A stretch of 64,000 nucleotides of DNA, from positions 186,001 through 250,000 of the forward strand of contig NZ_JADKRZ010000001.1 of the NCBI RefSeq assembly GCF_015350905.1, read 5' to 3'. How positions within the stretch are numbered: the first letter of the stretch is position 1; every line of letters begins with the position of its first letter. The position numbers and the translations under genes are program-made. Positions 56,255-64,000 of the stretch are shown here, piece by piece. The notes beneath the pieces are model-generated. The model saw nothing but the letters and a program-made list of their open reading frames with translations. It ran no database searches and was not told where the DNA came from. Source of the stretch: Curtobacterium sp. VKM Ac-2865. GTDB taxonomy: Bacteria; Actinomycetota; Actinomycetes; Actinomycetales; Microbacteriaceae.

Positions 56255-57223
56255 GTGAAGCGTCCCCGCCTGCTCCCGATCGCCCTCGTGCCCGTCGTCC
56301 TCCTCGGGCTCGCCGCCTGCTCCGGCTCCGGATCCGGGGGTGCGTCGTCGTCGCCCTCCGCCTCCTCGAGCTCGACGCCCGCCGCGATCACCAGCTGCCC
56401 GAAGCCCGGCAAGTCCTCCGATGCGATCGACGTCTCCGGCGCCTTCGGCGGGAAGACCGCGCCGACCGTGAAGTTCGACAAGGGCCTCACCGCGTCGTCC
56501 CCGCAGGCCACGACCGTCATCAAGGGCTCCGGTGACGAGCTCAAGTCCGGCCAGTTCGCACAGGTGGCCTACAGCGTCTACCAGGCGTCGAACGTGAAGA
56601 AGCTCGGCACGGTCGGCTTCGACCAGGGCAACCCCCAGGTGCTGACGGTCGGTGGGAGCGGCTTCGGCGCGCTCCTGGCCTGCTCGACGGTCGGTGACCG
56701 CGTCGCAGCGATCGGGTCCTCCTCCGCGCTCGGCTTCACCACCGGCGGCGACATCGTCGTGGTCGCCGACGTCATCGCGAAGACCCCCACCAAGGCCACG
56801 GGCACGCCGCAGGACCAGAAGTCCGACCTGCCGACGGTCAAGGACAAGGCCGACGGCGAGCCGGAGATCACGATCCCCGACGTCGCGGCTCCGAAGACCA
56901 CCACCCCCGAGGTCATCAAGCAGGGCGACGGCGACGCAGTGGCCGAGGGTGACACGGTGCTCGTGCAGTACAAGGGCGTCGTCTACGACGGCGGCAAGGA
57001 GTTCGACTCCTCGTGGTCGAAGGGCGCGCCCACCACGTTCACGATCGCCGAGGGCCAGCTCATCAAGGGCTTCGTCACCGGGCTCGTGGGTCAGAAGATC
57101 GGCTCGCAGGTCATGATCGTCGTCACGCCCGAGGACGGCTACGGCGCCACCCCGCCCGAGAGCTCGGGCATCCCGAAGAACGCCACGCTCGTCTTCGTGG
57201 TGGACCTGCTCGCCAAGGGCTGA
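56255..57223 (+). CDS. FKBP-type peptidyl-prolyl isomerase lipoprotein
   Basis: 322 residues from a GTG. A lipoprotein signal ends in LLGLAAC (Cys near 22), followed by a Gly/Ser spacer. The C-terminal FKBP domain (about 225-322) is canonical: DTVLVQYKGVVYDGGKEFDSSW, LIKGFVTGLVGQKIGSQVMIVV, and GYGATPPE...IPKNATLVFVVDLL. The middle part (about 80-190) looks like a second, diverged FKBP-like domain (GQFAQVAYSVYQASNVKKLG). It should assist folding of exported proteins at the membrane's outer face. Ends before a long inverted repeat. Confidence 0.92.
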   Translation: MKRPRLLPIALVPVVLLGLAACSGSGSGGASSSPSASSSSTPAAITSCPKPGKSSDAIDVSGAFGGKTAPTVKFDKGLTASSPQATTVIKGSGDELKSGQFAQVAYSVYQASNVKKLGTVGFDQGNPQVLTVGGSGFGALLACSTVGDRVAAIGSSSALGFTTGGDIVVVADVIAKTPTKATGTPQDQKSDLPTVKDKADGEPEITIPDVAAPKTTTPEVIKQGDGDAVAEGDTVLVQYKGVVYDGGKEFDSSWSKGAPTTFTIAEGQLIKGFVTGLVGQKIGSQVMIVVTPEDGYGATPPESSGIPKNATLVFVVDLLAKG

Positions 57224-57243
57224 TCCAGCGGTTCCCCGCCTGG

Positions 57244-57301
57244 TGCGAGGTTGACCACTCCGTGCGGCTCGACGGGCTCGCACCACGTGGTCAACCTCGC
57301 A
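57244..57301. terminator. 15-bp-arm inverted repeat between FKBP gene and dxr
   Basis: TGCGAGGTTGACCAC (57244-57258) and GTGGTCAACCTCGCA (57287-57301) are perfect inverted repeats across 28 bases. They begin 21 bases after the FKBP stop. Probably a transcription end or processing structure; the unusually long loop matches the one at 6564-6619. Confidence 0.6.
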
Positions 57302-57355
57302 TCGAGCGCCCGGCCGCACCGCACCGCCAACACCCCCGACGGTAGGTTGACACCC

Positions 57356-58450
57356 ATGGACACCACCCCGGCCCGTCGCCGCGTCGTCATCCTCGGCAGC
57401 ACCGGCTCCATCGGCACCCAGGCCCTCGACGTCATCGCGCGGAACCCCGACCGCTTCGAGGTCGTCGGGCTCACCGCCGGCAGCAACACCGAGCTCCTCG
57501 CCGAGCAGGCCCGGGCCTTCGACGTCCACGAGACCGCGCTCGGAGCCGCCGACGCCGAGCGCCTCGTCCGCAGCGTGGCGGCCGACGTCGTCCTCAACGG
57601 CATCACCGGTTCGGTGGGCCTCGGCCCGACGCTCGCGACGCTGGAGACCGGCGCGACGCTGGCCCTGGCGAACAAGGAGAGCCTCATCGTGGGCGGCCCC
57701 CTCGTCCAGGCCGCCGCCGCACCCGGGCAGATCGTCCCCGTCGACAGCGAGCACTCCGCCATCGCCCAGGCGCTCCGGTCGGGTTCGGACACCGAGGTCC
57801 GTCGACTCGTCCTCACCGCCAGCGGTGGTCCGTTCCGCGGTCGCAGCCGCGCCGAGCTCCGCGACGTCACCCCGGCGCAGGCGCTCGCCCACCCGACGTG
57901 GGACATGGGCCTCGTCGTCACGACGAACTCGGCGACCCTGGTCAACAAGGGCCTCGAGGTCATCGAGGCGCACCTGCTCTTCGGCGTGCCCTACGACCGC
58001 ATCGACGTCACCGTGCACGCGCAGTCGATCGTGCACTCGATGGTCGAGTTCGTCGACGGCTCCACGATAGCCCAGGCGTCGCCCCCGGACATGCGTCTGC
58101 CGATCGCGCTCGGCATGGCCTGGCCGCACCGGGTGCCAGAGGTGGGGGTGCCGCTCGACTGGACGACCGCCAGCACCTGGACCTTCGAGCCGCTCGACAC
58201 CGACGCCTTCGGTGCGGTCGCCCTCGCCAAGCGCGTCGGCGAGCTCGGCGGCACGTACCCCGCGGTCTTCAACGCCGCGAACGAGCAGGCGGTCTCCGCG
58301 TTCCACGCGGGCGCCATCGGCTTCCTCGACATCGTCGACACGGTCGAGCGGATCGTCGAGTCGCACACGCCGGGGGAGCCCTCGCTCGAGGGCGTGCTCG
58401 CCGCGGAACGCTGGGCACGCGATGCTGCGGACCGCGCGCTGACCACCTGA
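57356..58450 (+). CDS. dxr: 1-deoxy-D-xylulose 5-phosphate reductoisomerase
   Basis: 364 residues from an ATG. The NADPH motif is [15 protein letters not shown], followed by [12 protein letters not shown], the metal-binding [10 protein letters not shown] and the flexible-loop region SGGPFRG. The C-terminal catalytic part has [30 protein letters not shown] and NAANEQAV. It makes MEP in the non-mevalonate isoprenoid pathway, shared with ispG in this window. Upstream is the long inverted repeat, so it probably starts a new transcript. Confidence 0.98.
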   Translation: MDTTPARRRVVILGSTGSIGTQALDVIARNPDRFEVVGLTAGSNTELLAEQARAFDVHETALGAADAERLVRSVAADVVLNGITGSVGLGPTLATLETGATLALANKESLIVGGPLVQAAAAPGQIVPVDSEHSAIAQALRSGSDTEVRRLVLTASGGPFRGRSRAELRDVTPAQALAHPTWDMGLVVTTNSATLVNKGLEVIEAHLLFGVPYDRIDVTVHAQSIVHSMVEFVDGSTIAQASPPDMRLPIALGMAWPHRVPEVGVPLDWTTASTWTFEPLDTDAFGAVALAKRVGELGGTYPAVFNAANEQAVSAFHAGAIGFLDIVDTVERIVESHTPGEPSLEGVLAAERWARDAADRALTT

Positions 58451-58453
58451 TCC

Positions 58454-58467
58454 GGCCGGGAGGCTCG
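58454..58467. repeat. Intergenic GGCCGGGAGGCTCG element
   Basis: Four bases after the dxr stop. Exact inverse of the GAGCCTCCCGG word found at 9457, 15939, 38311, 42342 and 49942. Confidence 0.45.
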
Positions 58468-58491
58468 ACCCACCACCCAGCGCACGCTCGG

Positions 58492-58508
58492 CTGGTTCTT
58501 GGAACCAG
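58492..58508. promoter_or_regulatory. Palindrome upstream of rseP
   Basis: CTGGTTC and GAACCAG flank a central TTG, giving a 17-base symmetric site 18 bases before the rseP GTG. It could be an operator or a small hairpin; there is no further evidence. Confidence 0.4.
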
Positions 58509-58525
58509 TCCCGTACGCTGCTCCG

Positions 58526-59854
58526 GTGACCGTCGGAACCGTGCTCCTGTTCGTCCTCGGCGTCGTCGTCTTCATCGTCGGCCTGCTGATCTCGATCGGG
58601 CTCCACGAGCTCGGTCACCTCGCGTTCGCCAAGCTCTTCGGGGTGAAGGTGACGCAGTACTCGCTCGGCTTCGGCAAGGCGATCTGGTCCTTCCGCCGTG
58701 GGGAGACCGAGTACGGCATCCGCCCGATCCTGCTCGGCGGCTACATCTCGATGGTCGGCATGCTGAAGCCCCGCGCGTCCGGCCGGGCGATCACGAACAC
58801 GGGCATGTACAGCGCGTTCATCCAGGACGCCCGCCAGGCCAGTGCCGAACAGATCGCGGAGTCCGGCGGGGACGACTCCCGCGCGTTCTACCGCCTGACG
58901 CCGTGGAAGCGCATCATCGTGATGGTGGCCGGTCCGGCGATGAACCTGGTCATCGGCGTCCTGCTCTTCGGCGTGCTGCTCGTCGGCTTCGGTGCGCCGA
59001 CCACCACCTTCACCTCCCGTGTCGACTGCGTCCTGCCGACGACCGCGAGCACCAGCTGCTCCCCGGACGACGCCGTCTCCCCGGCCAAGCAGGCGGGGCT
59101 GCGGTCCGGCGACGTCGTCGTGGCGATCGACGGCAAGCAGGACCCCACGATCACGCAGGTCTCCGACGCCTTCCAGCAGTCCGCCGGCAGGTCCGTCTCG
59201 GTCGTGGTGCAGCGCGACGGGGAGCGGAAGACCGTCGAGGTCACCCCGACCCTCGCGACGCGCAACGTCTACGACGCCGAGGGCAAGATCGTCGAGCAGG
59301 CCGACGGCACCGCGAAGACGCAGCAGGTCGGCGTTGTCGGGGTCAGCATCGGGCAGACCCTCGTCCGGCAGTCACCCGCAGCGGTGCTCCCCGCGACGGG
59401 CGCGCAGATCGGTGCCTCGGTGCACCTCATCGTCGACCTGCCGCAGCGCCTGGTCGCGGTGTGGAACGCGGCCTTCGGGTCCCAGGCCCGCTCGGCCGAC
59501 AGCCCCGTGTCCGTGGTCGGCGTCGGCCGGGCCATCGGCACCGTCTCGTCGATGAGCGGTGTGCCCGTGGTCGACAAGATCTACACGATCCTCGGCCTGC
59601 TGGCGTCGCTCAACATCGGCCTCTTCGTGCTCAACATGGTGCCCCTGCTGCCCCTCGACGGCGGGCACATCGCCGGGGCACTGTGGGAATCGGTCAAGCG
59701 CCGCGCCTTCAAGCTCGTCGGCAAGGCGGACCCGGGCGCCATCGACCTCGCGAAGACGATGCCGCTCACGATGGTCGTCGTCGTGCTGCTGGCCGGCATG
59801 AGCGCGCTGCTCATCTACGCCGACATCGTCCGGCCGGTCAACCTCTTCGGCTAG
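58526..59854 (+). CDS. rseP: Site-2 membrane metalloprotease (RseP/Rip1 family)
   Basis: 442 residues from the GTG at 58526; a TTG nine codons earlier lies inside a palindrome and is less likely. The zinc motif HELGH is in the first helix (ISIGLHELGHLAFAKLFG) and the third ligand is in LLPLDGGHIAGAL near the C-terminus. A PDZ domain (AKQAGLRSGDVVVAIDGKQ) lies between. Such enzymes cleave anti-sigma factors and signal-peptide remnants inside the membrane. The order dxr-rseP-(ispG) is conserved in bacteria; here two extra genes come before ispG. Confidence 0.96.
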   Translation: MTVGTVLLFVLGVVVFIVGLLISIGLHELGHLAFAKLFGVKVTQYSLGFGKAIWSFRRGETEYGIRPILLGGYISMVGMLKPRASGRAITNTGMYSAFIQDARQASAEQIAESGGDDSRAFYRLTPWKRIIVMVAGPAMNLVIGVLLFGVLLVGFGAPTTTFTSRVDCVLPTTASTSCSPDDAVSPAKQAGLRSGDVVVAIDGKQDPTITQVSDAFQQSAGRSVSVVVQRDGERKTVEVTPTLATRNVYDAEGKIVEQADGTAKTQQVGVVGVSIGQTLVRQSPAAVLPATGAQIGASVHLIVDLPQRLVAVWNAAFGSQARSADSPVSVVGVGRAIGTVSSMSGVPVVDKIYTILGLLASLNIGLFVLNMVPLLPLDGGHIAGALWESVKRRAFKLVGKADPGAIDLAKTMPLTMVVVVLLAGMSALLIYADIVRPVNLFG

Positions 59855-59893
59855 CGGCTGTCGGGTGCCCTCGGGCAGCACTACGCTCTCCGC

Positions 59894-61387
59894 ATGAGCA
59901 CAGCGCCCGAGGTCCGCACGGTCGAGCGGCAGGGCATCGACGTCATCGCCGAGTCCGAGCGGAAGGGGCGCCCCCGCGGGCTGTTCTGGCCGTGGTTCGC
60001 GGCCAACATCTCCGTCCTCGGGCTGAGCTACGGCTCGTTCGTGCTCGGGTTCGGCATCTCCGCCGCCCAGGCCACCATCGTGTCGGTCATCGGGGTCGCG
60101 TTCTCGTTCCTGCTCTGCGGCGTCGTCGCGATCGCGGGCAAGCGTGGGTCCGCGCCGACGATGGTCCTCAGCCGGGCGGCGTTCGGTGTCCGCGGCAACC
60201 GGCTGCCGTCGTTCCTCAGCTGGATCCTCACCGTCGGGTGGGAGACGGCCCTCGCGTCCCTCGCCGTGCTGGCGACCTCGACTGTGTTCCGCGAGCTCGG
60301 GTGGGACGACGGTGTGGTGACGAAGCTCGTCGCGCTCGTCGTCGTCGCGGCGCTCGTCATCGGTGCCGGCATCGCCGGGTTCGACGTGATCATGCGGCTG
60401 CAGACCTGGATCACGGTCATCACCGCCGTGTTGACGGTCGTGTACATCGTGCTCGCCGTCCCCTCGGTCGACTTCGGCGCCCTGGCCGACCTGCCGTCCG
60501 GCAGCACCCAGAACGTCATCGGGGCGCTGGTGCTCGTCATGACGGGCTTCGGACTCGGCTGGGTGAACGCGGCCGCTGACTACTCCCGGTACCTGCCGCG
60601 GTCGGCGTCGACCGGCGGCGTGGTCTGGTGGACGACGTTCGGCGGAGCCCTCGCGCCCGCGGTGCTCGTCGTGATCGGCGTGCTGCTCGCCGGGTCGTCG
60701 AAGGACCTCAGCGCCGCGATCGGTGCCGACCCGATCGGCGCCCTGACCACCCTGCTGCCGGTCTGGTTCCTCATCCCGTTCGCCCTGGTCGCCGTGCTCG
60801 GCCTGGTCGGTGGCGCCGTGCTCGACATCTACTCGTCCGGCCTCGCGCTCCTCAGTGCCGGCGTCCGCATCCCGCGCCCCGCCGCCGCCGGTGTCGACGG
60901 CGTGCTCATGGTCGCGGGCGCGATCTACGTCGTCTTCTTCGCGAAGGACTTCATCTCCCCGTTCCAGGCCTTCCTCGTCACGCTCGGCGTCCCCGTGGCG
61001 GCCTGGTGCGGCGTCTTCGTGGCCGACGTGCTGCTGCGGCGCCGGGCCTACGCGGAGGACGAGCTCGACAGCGTCGGCGGCCGCTACGGCGACGTGCGGT
61101 GGGGCGCGATCGCCCTGGTCCTCGTCGGCACCGCGCTCGGCTGGGGTCTCGTCACGAACACGTACGGCGTGCCGTCCTGGCTGAACTGGCAGGGCTACCT
61201 GCTCGAGCCGTTCGGCCTCGGCGGACGCACCGGTGCATGGGCGTACGCGAACCTCGGCGTGCTGGTCGCACTCGTCGTCGGCTTCGTCGGGACGCTCGCC
61301 ACCGCGCGGGGCGCCGTCCGTCGTCAGGAGGCCCAGCCGGTCACCGAACCGATCAGCAGCGTGCCGGACGCGGAGCTGCGCCGATGA
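59894..61387 (+). CDS. NCS1-family nucleobase permease (cytosine permease-like)
   Basis: 497 residues from an ATG. Twelve predicted membrane helices with NCS1 features such as WFAANISVLGLSYGSFVLGFG near the N-terminus, SRAAFGVRGNRLPSFLSW after helix 3, and NAAADYSRYLPR. These transporters import cytosine, purines, hydantoins or thiamine by cation symport. The last bases overlap the start of the cysteine-hydrolase gene (ATGA), so the two probably serve one catabolic or salvage route. Exact substrate unknown. Confidence 0.9.
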   Translation: MSTAPEVRTVERQGIDVIAESERKGRPRGLFWPWFAANISVLGLSYGSFVLGFGISAAQATIVSVIGVAFSFLLCGVVAIAGKRGSAPTMVLSRAAFGVRGNRLPSFLSWILTVGWETALASLAVLATSTVFRELGWDDGVVTKLVALVVVAALVIGAGIAGFDVIMRLQTWITVITAVLTVVYIVLAVPSVDFGALADLPSGSTQNVIGALVLVMTGFGLGWVNAAADYSRYLPRSASTGGVVWWTTFGGALAPAVLVVIGVLLAGSSKDLSAAIGADPIGALTTLLPVWFLIPFALVAVLGLVGGAVLDIYSSGLALLSAGVRIPRPAAAGVDGVLMVAGAIYVVFFAKDFISPFQAFLVTLGVPVAAWCGVFVADVLLRRRAYAEDELDSVGGRYGDVRWGAIALVLVGTALGWGLVTNTYGVPSWLNWQGYLLEPFGLGGRTGAWAYANLGVLVALVVGFVGTLATARGAVRRQEAQPVTEPISSVPDAELRR

Positions 61388-61935
61388 CGACGACCGACAC
61401 CGCACCGTGGCTCGTGGTGATCGACATGCAGCGGGTGTTCACCGGTGACAGCCCCTGGGCGACACCGGGCTACGACCGTGCAGCTGCGGGAATCGAACGG
61501 CTCCTGCCGCGGTTCGTCGGCCGCACCGTCCTGACCCGCTTCATCGCGCCGGAACGCCCACCGGGCGCGTGGGTCGACTACTACCGCGACTGGCCCTTCG
61601 CCCTCGTGCCCGACGCCGACCCGCTCTACGACCTCACCGAGCCGTTCGGGGCGGTGGACGGCCCCGTCGTCACCGAGCCGACGTTCGGCAAGTGGGGGAC
61701 CAGCCTCCAGGCCGTGGTCGGCGACCACCCGCACCTGGTGCTCACCGGGGTGTCGACCGACTGCTGCGTGCTCTCGACGGCGCTGGCGGCGGCGGATGCC
61801 GGCGCCCGCGTGACGGTCGTGGCGGACGCCTGCGCCGGGGCGAGCGACGCCGACCACGAGCGCGCCCTCGAAGCCATGCGCCTGTACGCGCCGCTCATCA
61901 CCGTCGTCGAGACCCTCGACGCCCTCGGCACCTGA
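61384..61935 (+). CDS. Cysteine hydrolase (isochorismatase-like family)
   Basis: 183 residues from the ATG that overlaps the permease stop. The catalytic triad is visible as Asp in [11 protein letters not shown], Lys in [10 protein letters not shown] and Cys in [13 protein letters not shown], with the GVST cis-peptide turn. Members include nicotinamidase, ureidoacrylate/N-carbamoylsarcosine hydrolase and isochorismatase. Linkage to an NCS1 permease suggests hydrolysis of an amide made from an imported nucleobase or related ring compound; this is inference. Confidence 0.88.
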   Translation: MTTTDTAPWLVVIDMQRVFTGDSPWATPGYDRAAAGIERLLPRFVGRTVLTRFIAPERPPGAWVDYYRDWPFALVPDADPLYDLTEPFGAVDGPVVTEPTFGKWGTSLQAVVGDHPHLVLTGVSTDCCVLSTALAAADAGARVTVVADACAGASDADHERALEAMRLYAPLITVVETLDALGT

Positions 61936-61997
61936 CCCGCGGGACCCGCCCCGGGCTGGGGGCAGCCGTGTCGGTCGGAGCGCGTAGAGTCCATGCT

Positions 61998-63149
61998 GTG
62001 CCCGCTGTGAATCTCGGTATGCCCAAGGTCCCCGAAACCCTCGCCCCTCGCCGCAAGTCCCGTCAGATCCGGGTCGGCAAGGTGCTGGTGGGTGGCGACG
62101 CGCCCGTGTCCGTGCAGTCGATGACCACGACGCCGACCACGAACATCAACGCGACGCTCCAGCAGATCGCGGAGCTCACCGCGTCCGGCTGCGACATCGT
62201 CCGGGTCGCCGTGCCCACGCAGGACGACGCCGACGCGCTGGCGATCATCGCGAAGAAGTCGCAGATCCCCGTCATCGCGGACATCCACTTCCAGCCGAAG
62301 TACGTCTTCCAGGCGATCGACGCCGGCTGTGCCGCGGTCCGTGTGAACCCGGGCAACATCCGCAAGTTCGACGACCAGGTCGGCGCCATCGCCGCGGCAG
62401 CCAAGGCGGCGGACGTCAGCCTGCGCATCGGCGTCAACGCCGGGTCGCTCGAACCGAGCCTCATGCAGAAGTACGGCAAGGCGACGCCGGAGGCACTGGT
62501 CGAGTCCGCCGTCTGGGAAGCCTCCCTGTTCGAGGAGCACGACTTCCACGACTTCAAGATCTCGGTCAAGCACAACGACCCGGTCATCATGGTCAAGGCC
62601 TACCGCCTGCTCGCCGAGCGCGGCGACTGGCCGCTCCACCTCGGCGTGACCGAGGCCGGCCCCGAGTTCCAGGGCACCATCAAGAGCGCCACGGCGTTCG
62701 GCATCCTGCTCGGCGAGGGCATCGGCGACACCATCCGCGTGTCCCTGTCCGCGCCCCCTGCGCAAGAGGTGAAGGTCGGCCTGCAGATCCTGCAGTCGCT
62801 CAACCTGCGCGAGCGCAAGCTCGAGATCGTCTCCTGCCCGAGCTGCGGCCGTGCGCAGGTCGACGTCTACCAGCTCGCGAACGACGTCACCTCGGGGCTC
62901 GAGGGCATGACCGTCCCGCTCCGCGTCGCCGTCATGGGCTGCGTCGTGAACGGCCCGGGCGAGGCTCGAGAGGCCGACCTCGGCGTCGCGTCCGGCAACG
63001 GCAAGGGCCAGATCTTCGTGAAGGGCCAGGTCATCAAGACCGTCCCCGAGAACGAGATCGTCCAGACCCTCATCGACGAGGCCAACCGCCTGGCCGACGA
63101 GATGGGCCCGGCAGCGGGCACGGGCAAGCCGCTCGTCGTCACGTCCTAG
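61998..63149 (+). CDS. ispG: 4-hydroxy-3-methylbut-2-enyl diphosphate synthase
   Basis: 383 residues from the GTG at 61998; an ATG seven codons later is possible. A TIM-barrel N-terminal domain ([31 protein letters not shown]) and the Fe-S domain with [15 protein letters not shown] (about residue 280) and [14 protein letters not shown] provide the three Cys ligands of the 4Fe-4S cluster. It performs the penultimate step of the MEP pathway. It belongs with dxr and rseP in most relatives and precedes proS. Confidence 0.98.
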   Translation: MPAVNLGMPKVPETLAPRRKSRQIRVGKVLVGGDAPVSVQSMTTTPTTNINATLQQIAELTASGCDIVRVAVPTQDDADALAIIAKKSQIPVIADIHFQPKYVFQAIDAGCAAVRVNPGNIRKFDDQVGAIAAAAKAADVSLRIGVNAGSLEPSLMQKYGKATPEALVESAVWEASLFEEHDFHDFKISVKHNDPVIMVKAYRLLAERGDWPLHLGVTEAGPEFQGTIKSATAFGILLGEGIGDTIRVSLSAPPAQEVKVGLQILQSLNLRERKLEIVSCPSCGRAQVDVYQLANDVTSGLEGMTVPLRVAVMGCVVNGPGEAREADLGVASGNGKGQIFVKGQVIKTVPENEIVQTLIDEANRLADEMGPAAGTGKPLVVTS

Positions 63150-63208
63150 TCATCCACAGGCAGCAGGGCCGCACGGTGGGGTCTGCTGCGCGCCGCTAGG
63201 CTTGCTCC

Positions 63209-64000
63209 GTGGTCACTCGGCTCTCGCATCTCTTCCTCCGTACGCTCCGCGACGACCCCTCCGACGCGGAGGTGACGAGCGCGAAGCTCCTCGTCCGCGC
63301 CGGGTACATCCGTCGCCAGGCCCCCGGCATCTTCGCCTGGCTGCCGCTCGGCCTCCGGGTGCGGGCGCGCATCGAGGGCATCATCCGCCAGGAGATGGAG
63401 GCGGCTGGTGCGCAGGAGGTCCTGCTGCCGGCCCTCGTCCCGCGCGAGCCGTACGAGGCCACCAACCGCTGGACCGAGTACGGCGAGGGCATCTTCCGGC
63501 TCAAGGACCGCAAGGACGCCGACTACCTCCTCGCGCCCACGCACGAAGAACTCTTCGCCCTGCTCGTGAAGGACCTGTACTCCTCGTACAAGGACCTCCC
63601 CGTCACGCTCTTCCAGATCCAGGACAAGTACCGCGACGAGGCCCGTCCGCGTGCCGGCCTGTTGCGTGGTCGTGAGTTCACGATGAAGGACGCCTACTCG
63701 TTCGACGTCACCGACGAGGGGCTCGACCGCAGCTACCAGACGATGCGCGACGCCTACGAGCGCATCTTCACCCGCCTCGGTCTCGAGTACGCCATCGTCA
63801 AGGCCGACGCCGGGGCGATGGGCGGCTCGAAGTCCGAGGAGTTCCTGCACCCGATCGCCGTCGGTGAGGACACCTACGTGCGGAGCGACGGCGGCTACGC
63901 GGCGAACGTCGAGGCCTACGTCACCGCCGTGCCCGACGCCCTGCCGATCGAGGGCCAGCCGGAACCCGTGCTGCTCCCGTCCGCGGACACCCCGACGATC
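63209..64000 (+). CDS. proS: Prolyl-tRNA synthetase (5' part, runs off right edge)
   Basis: The first 264 residues are visible, starting at a GTG and still open at 64000. The bacterial-type ProRS N-terminus is clear: [19 protein letters not shown], then [25 protein letters not shown], class II motif 2 in [25 protein letters not shown], and the beginning of the insertion (editing) domain with [12 protein letters not shown]. It charges tRNA-Pro. Complete members have about 570-590 residues, so a little under half is shown. Confidence 0.96.
   Translation, partial: MVTRLSHLFLRTLRDDPSDAEVTSAKLLVRAGYIRRQAPGIFAWLPLGLRVRARIEGIIRQEMEAAGAQEVLLPALVPREPYEATNRWTEYGEGIFRLKDRKDADYLLAPTHEELFALLVKDLYSSYKDLPVTLFQIQDKYRDEARPRAGLLRGREFTMKDAYSFDVTDEGLDRSYQTMRDAYERIFTRLGLEYAIVKADAGAMGGSKSEEFLHPIAVGEDTYVRSDGGYAANVEAYVTAVPDALPIEGQPEPVLLPSADTPTI

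Overview
The window is high-GC actinobacterial chromosome with dense genes, many GTG starts and frequent 4-base stop/start overlaps. The gene order argS-lmeA-lysA-hom-thrC-thrB-rho-prfA-prmC-tsaC-wecA-atpI-atpBEFHAGDC, and the dxr-rseP-ispG-proS block, point to a member of the Microbacteriaceae. A Curtobacterium-like organism is my best guess, inferred from protein style rather than a search. I see no transposase, integrase, phage gene, rRNA or CRISPR array. One tRNA gene (tRNA-Arg, CCG) is present.

Positions 1-5444 (all minus strand): a small partial protein, an FAD/NAD(P) disulfide oxidoreductase, an arginase-fold protein that has lost metal ligands, PspA, and a TPM-domain membrane protein with a glycine-rich tail. 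A 67-residue protein follows on the plus strand.

Positions 5993-13148: a probable natural-product locus. It holds a Sfp-type phosphopantetheinyl transferase (plus strand) facing a minus-strand set: a Gfo/Idh/MocA oxidoreductase, a 1313-residue Pls/PosA-type membrane NRPS (adenylation, carrier protein, then membrane segments alternating with three acyltransferase-like domains), and an M1 metallopeptidase. The NRPS binding-pocket residues read DAESIGTVVK, which resembles lysine-activating domains. This suggests an epsilon-poly-lysine-like polycation. tRNA-Arg and a 450-bp gene-free stretch with two copies of a long palindromic repeat follow.

Positions 13602-37315: core metabolism and information processing. 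This covers a lipoprotein, argS, an LmeA-like protein, the lysine/threonine genes, rho (with a roughly 345-residue Q/N/G/R-rich insertion), prfA, prmC (apparently starting at AUC), a HAD phosphatase, tsaC, a WecA/TagO-type transferase, the complete F1Fo ATP synthase operon, and yaaA.

Positions 37412-54611: a signalling and cell-surface cluster, all on the plus strand and mostly stop/start coupled. It encodes an uncharacterised protein, an FHA protein, a PP2C phosphatase, a transmembrane Ser/Thr kinase with an FN3-like ectodomain, a 1953-residue membrane-anchored protein of Ig/cadherin-like and FN3 repeats, a MoxR ATPase, a DUF58 protein, a transglutaminase-like membrane protein without the catalytic Cys/His, a double zinc-ribbon/FHA protein and a small membrane protein. 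A short E-D-T-V-x-R-like motif recurs in the kinase, phosphatase and FHA proteins and may be a phospho-threonine docking site.

Positions 54654-64000: asparaginase II, OsmC, an FKBP lipoprotein, dxr, rseP, an NCS1 permease plus cysteine hydrolase pair inserted into the isoprenoid block, ispG, and the 5' part of proS running off the right edge.
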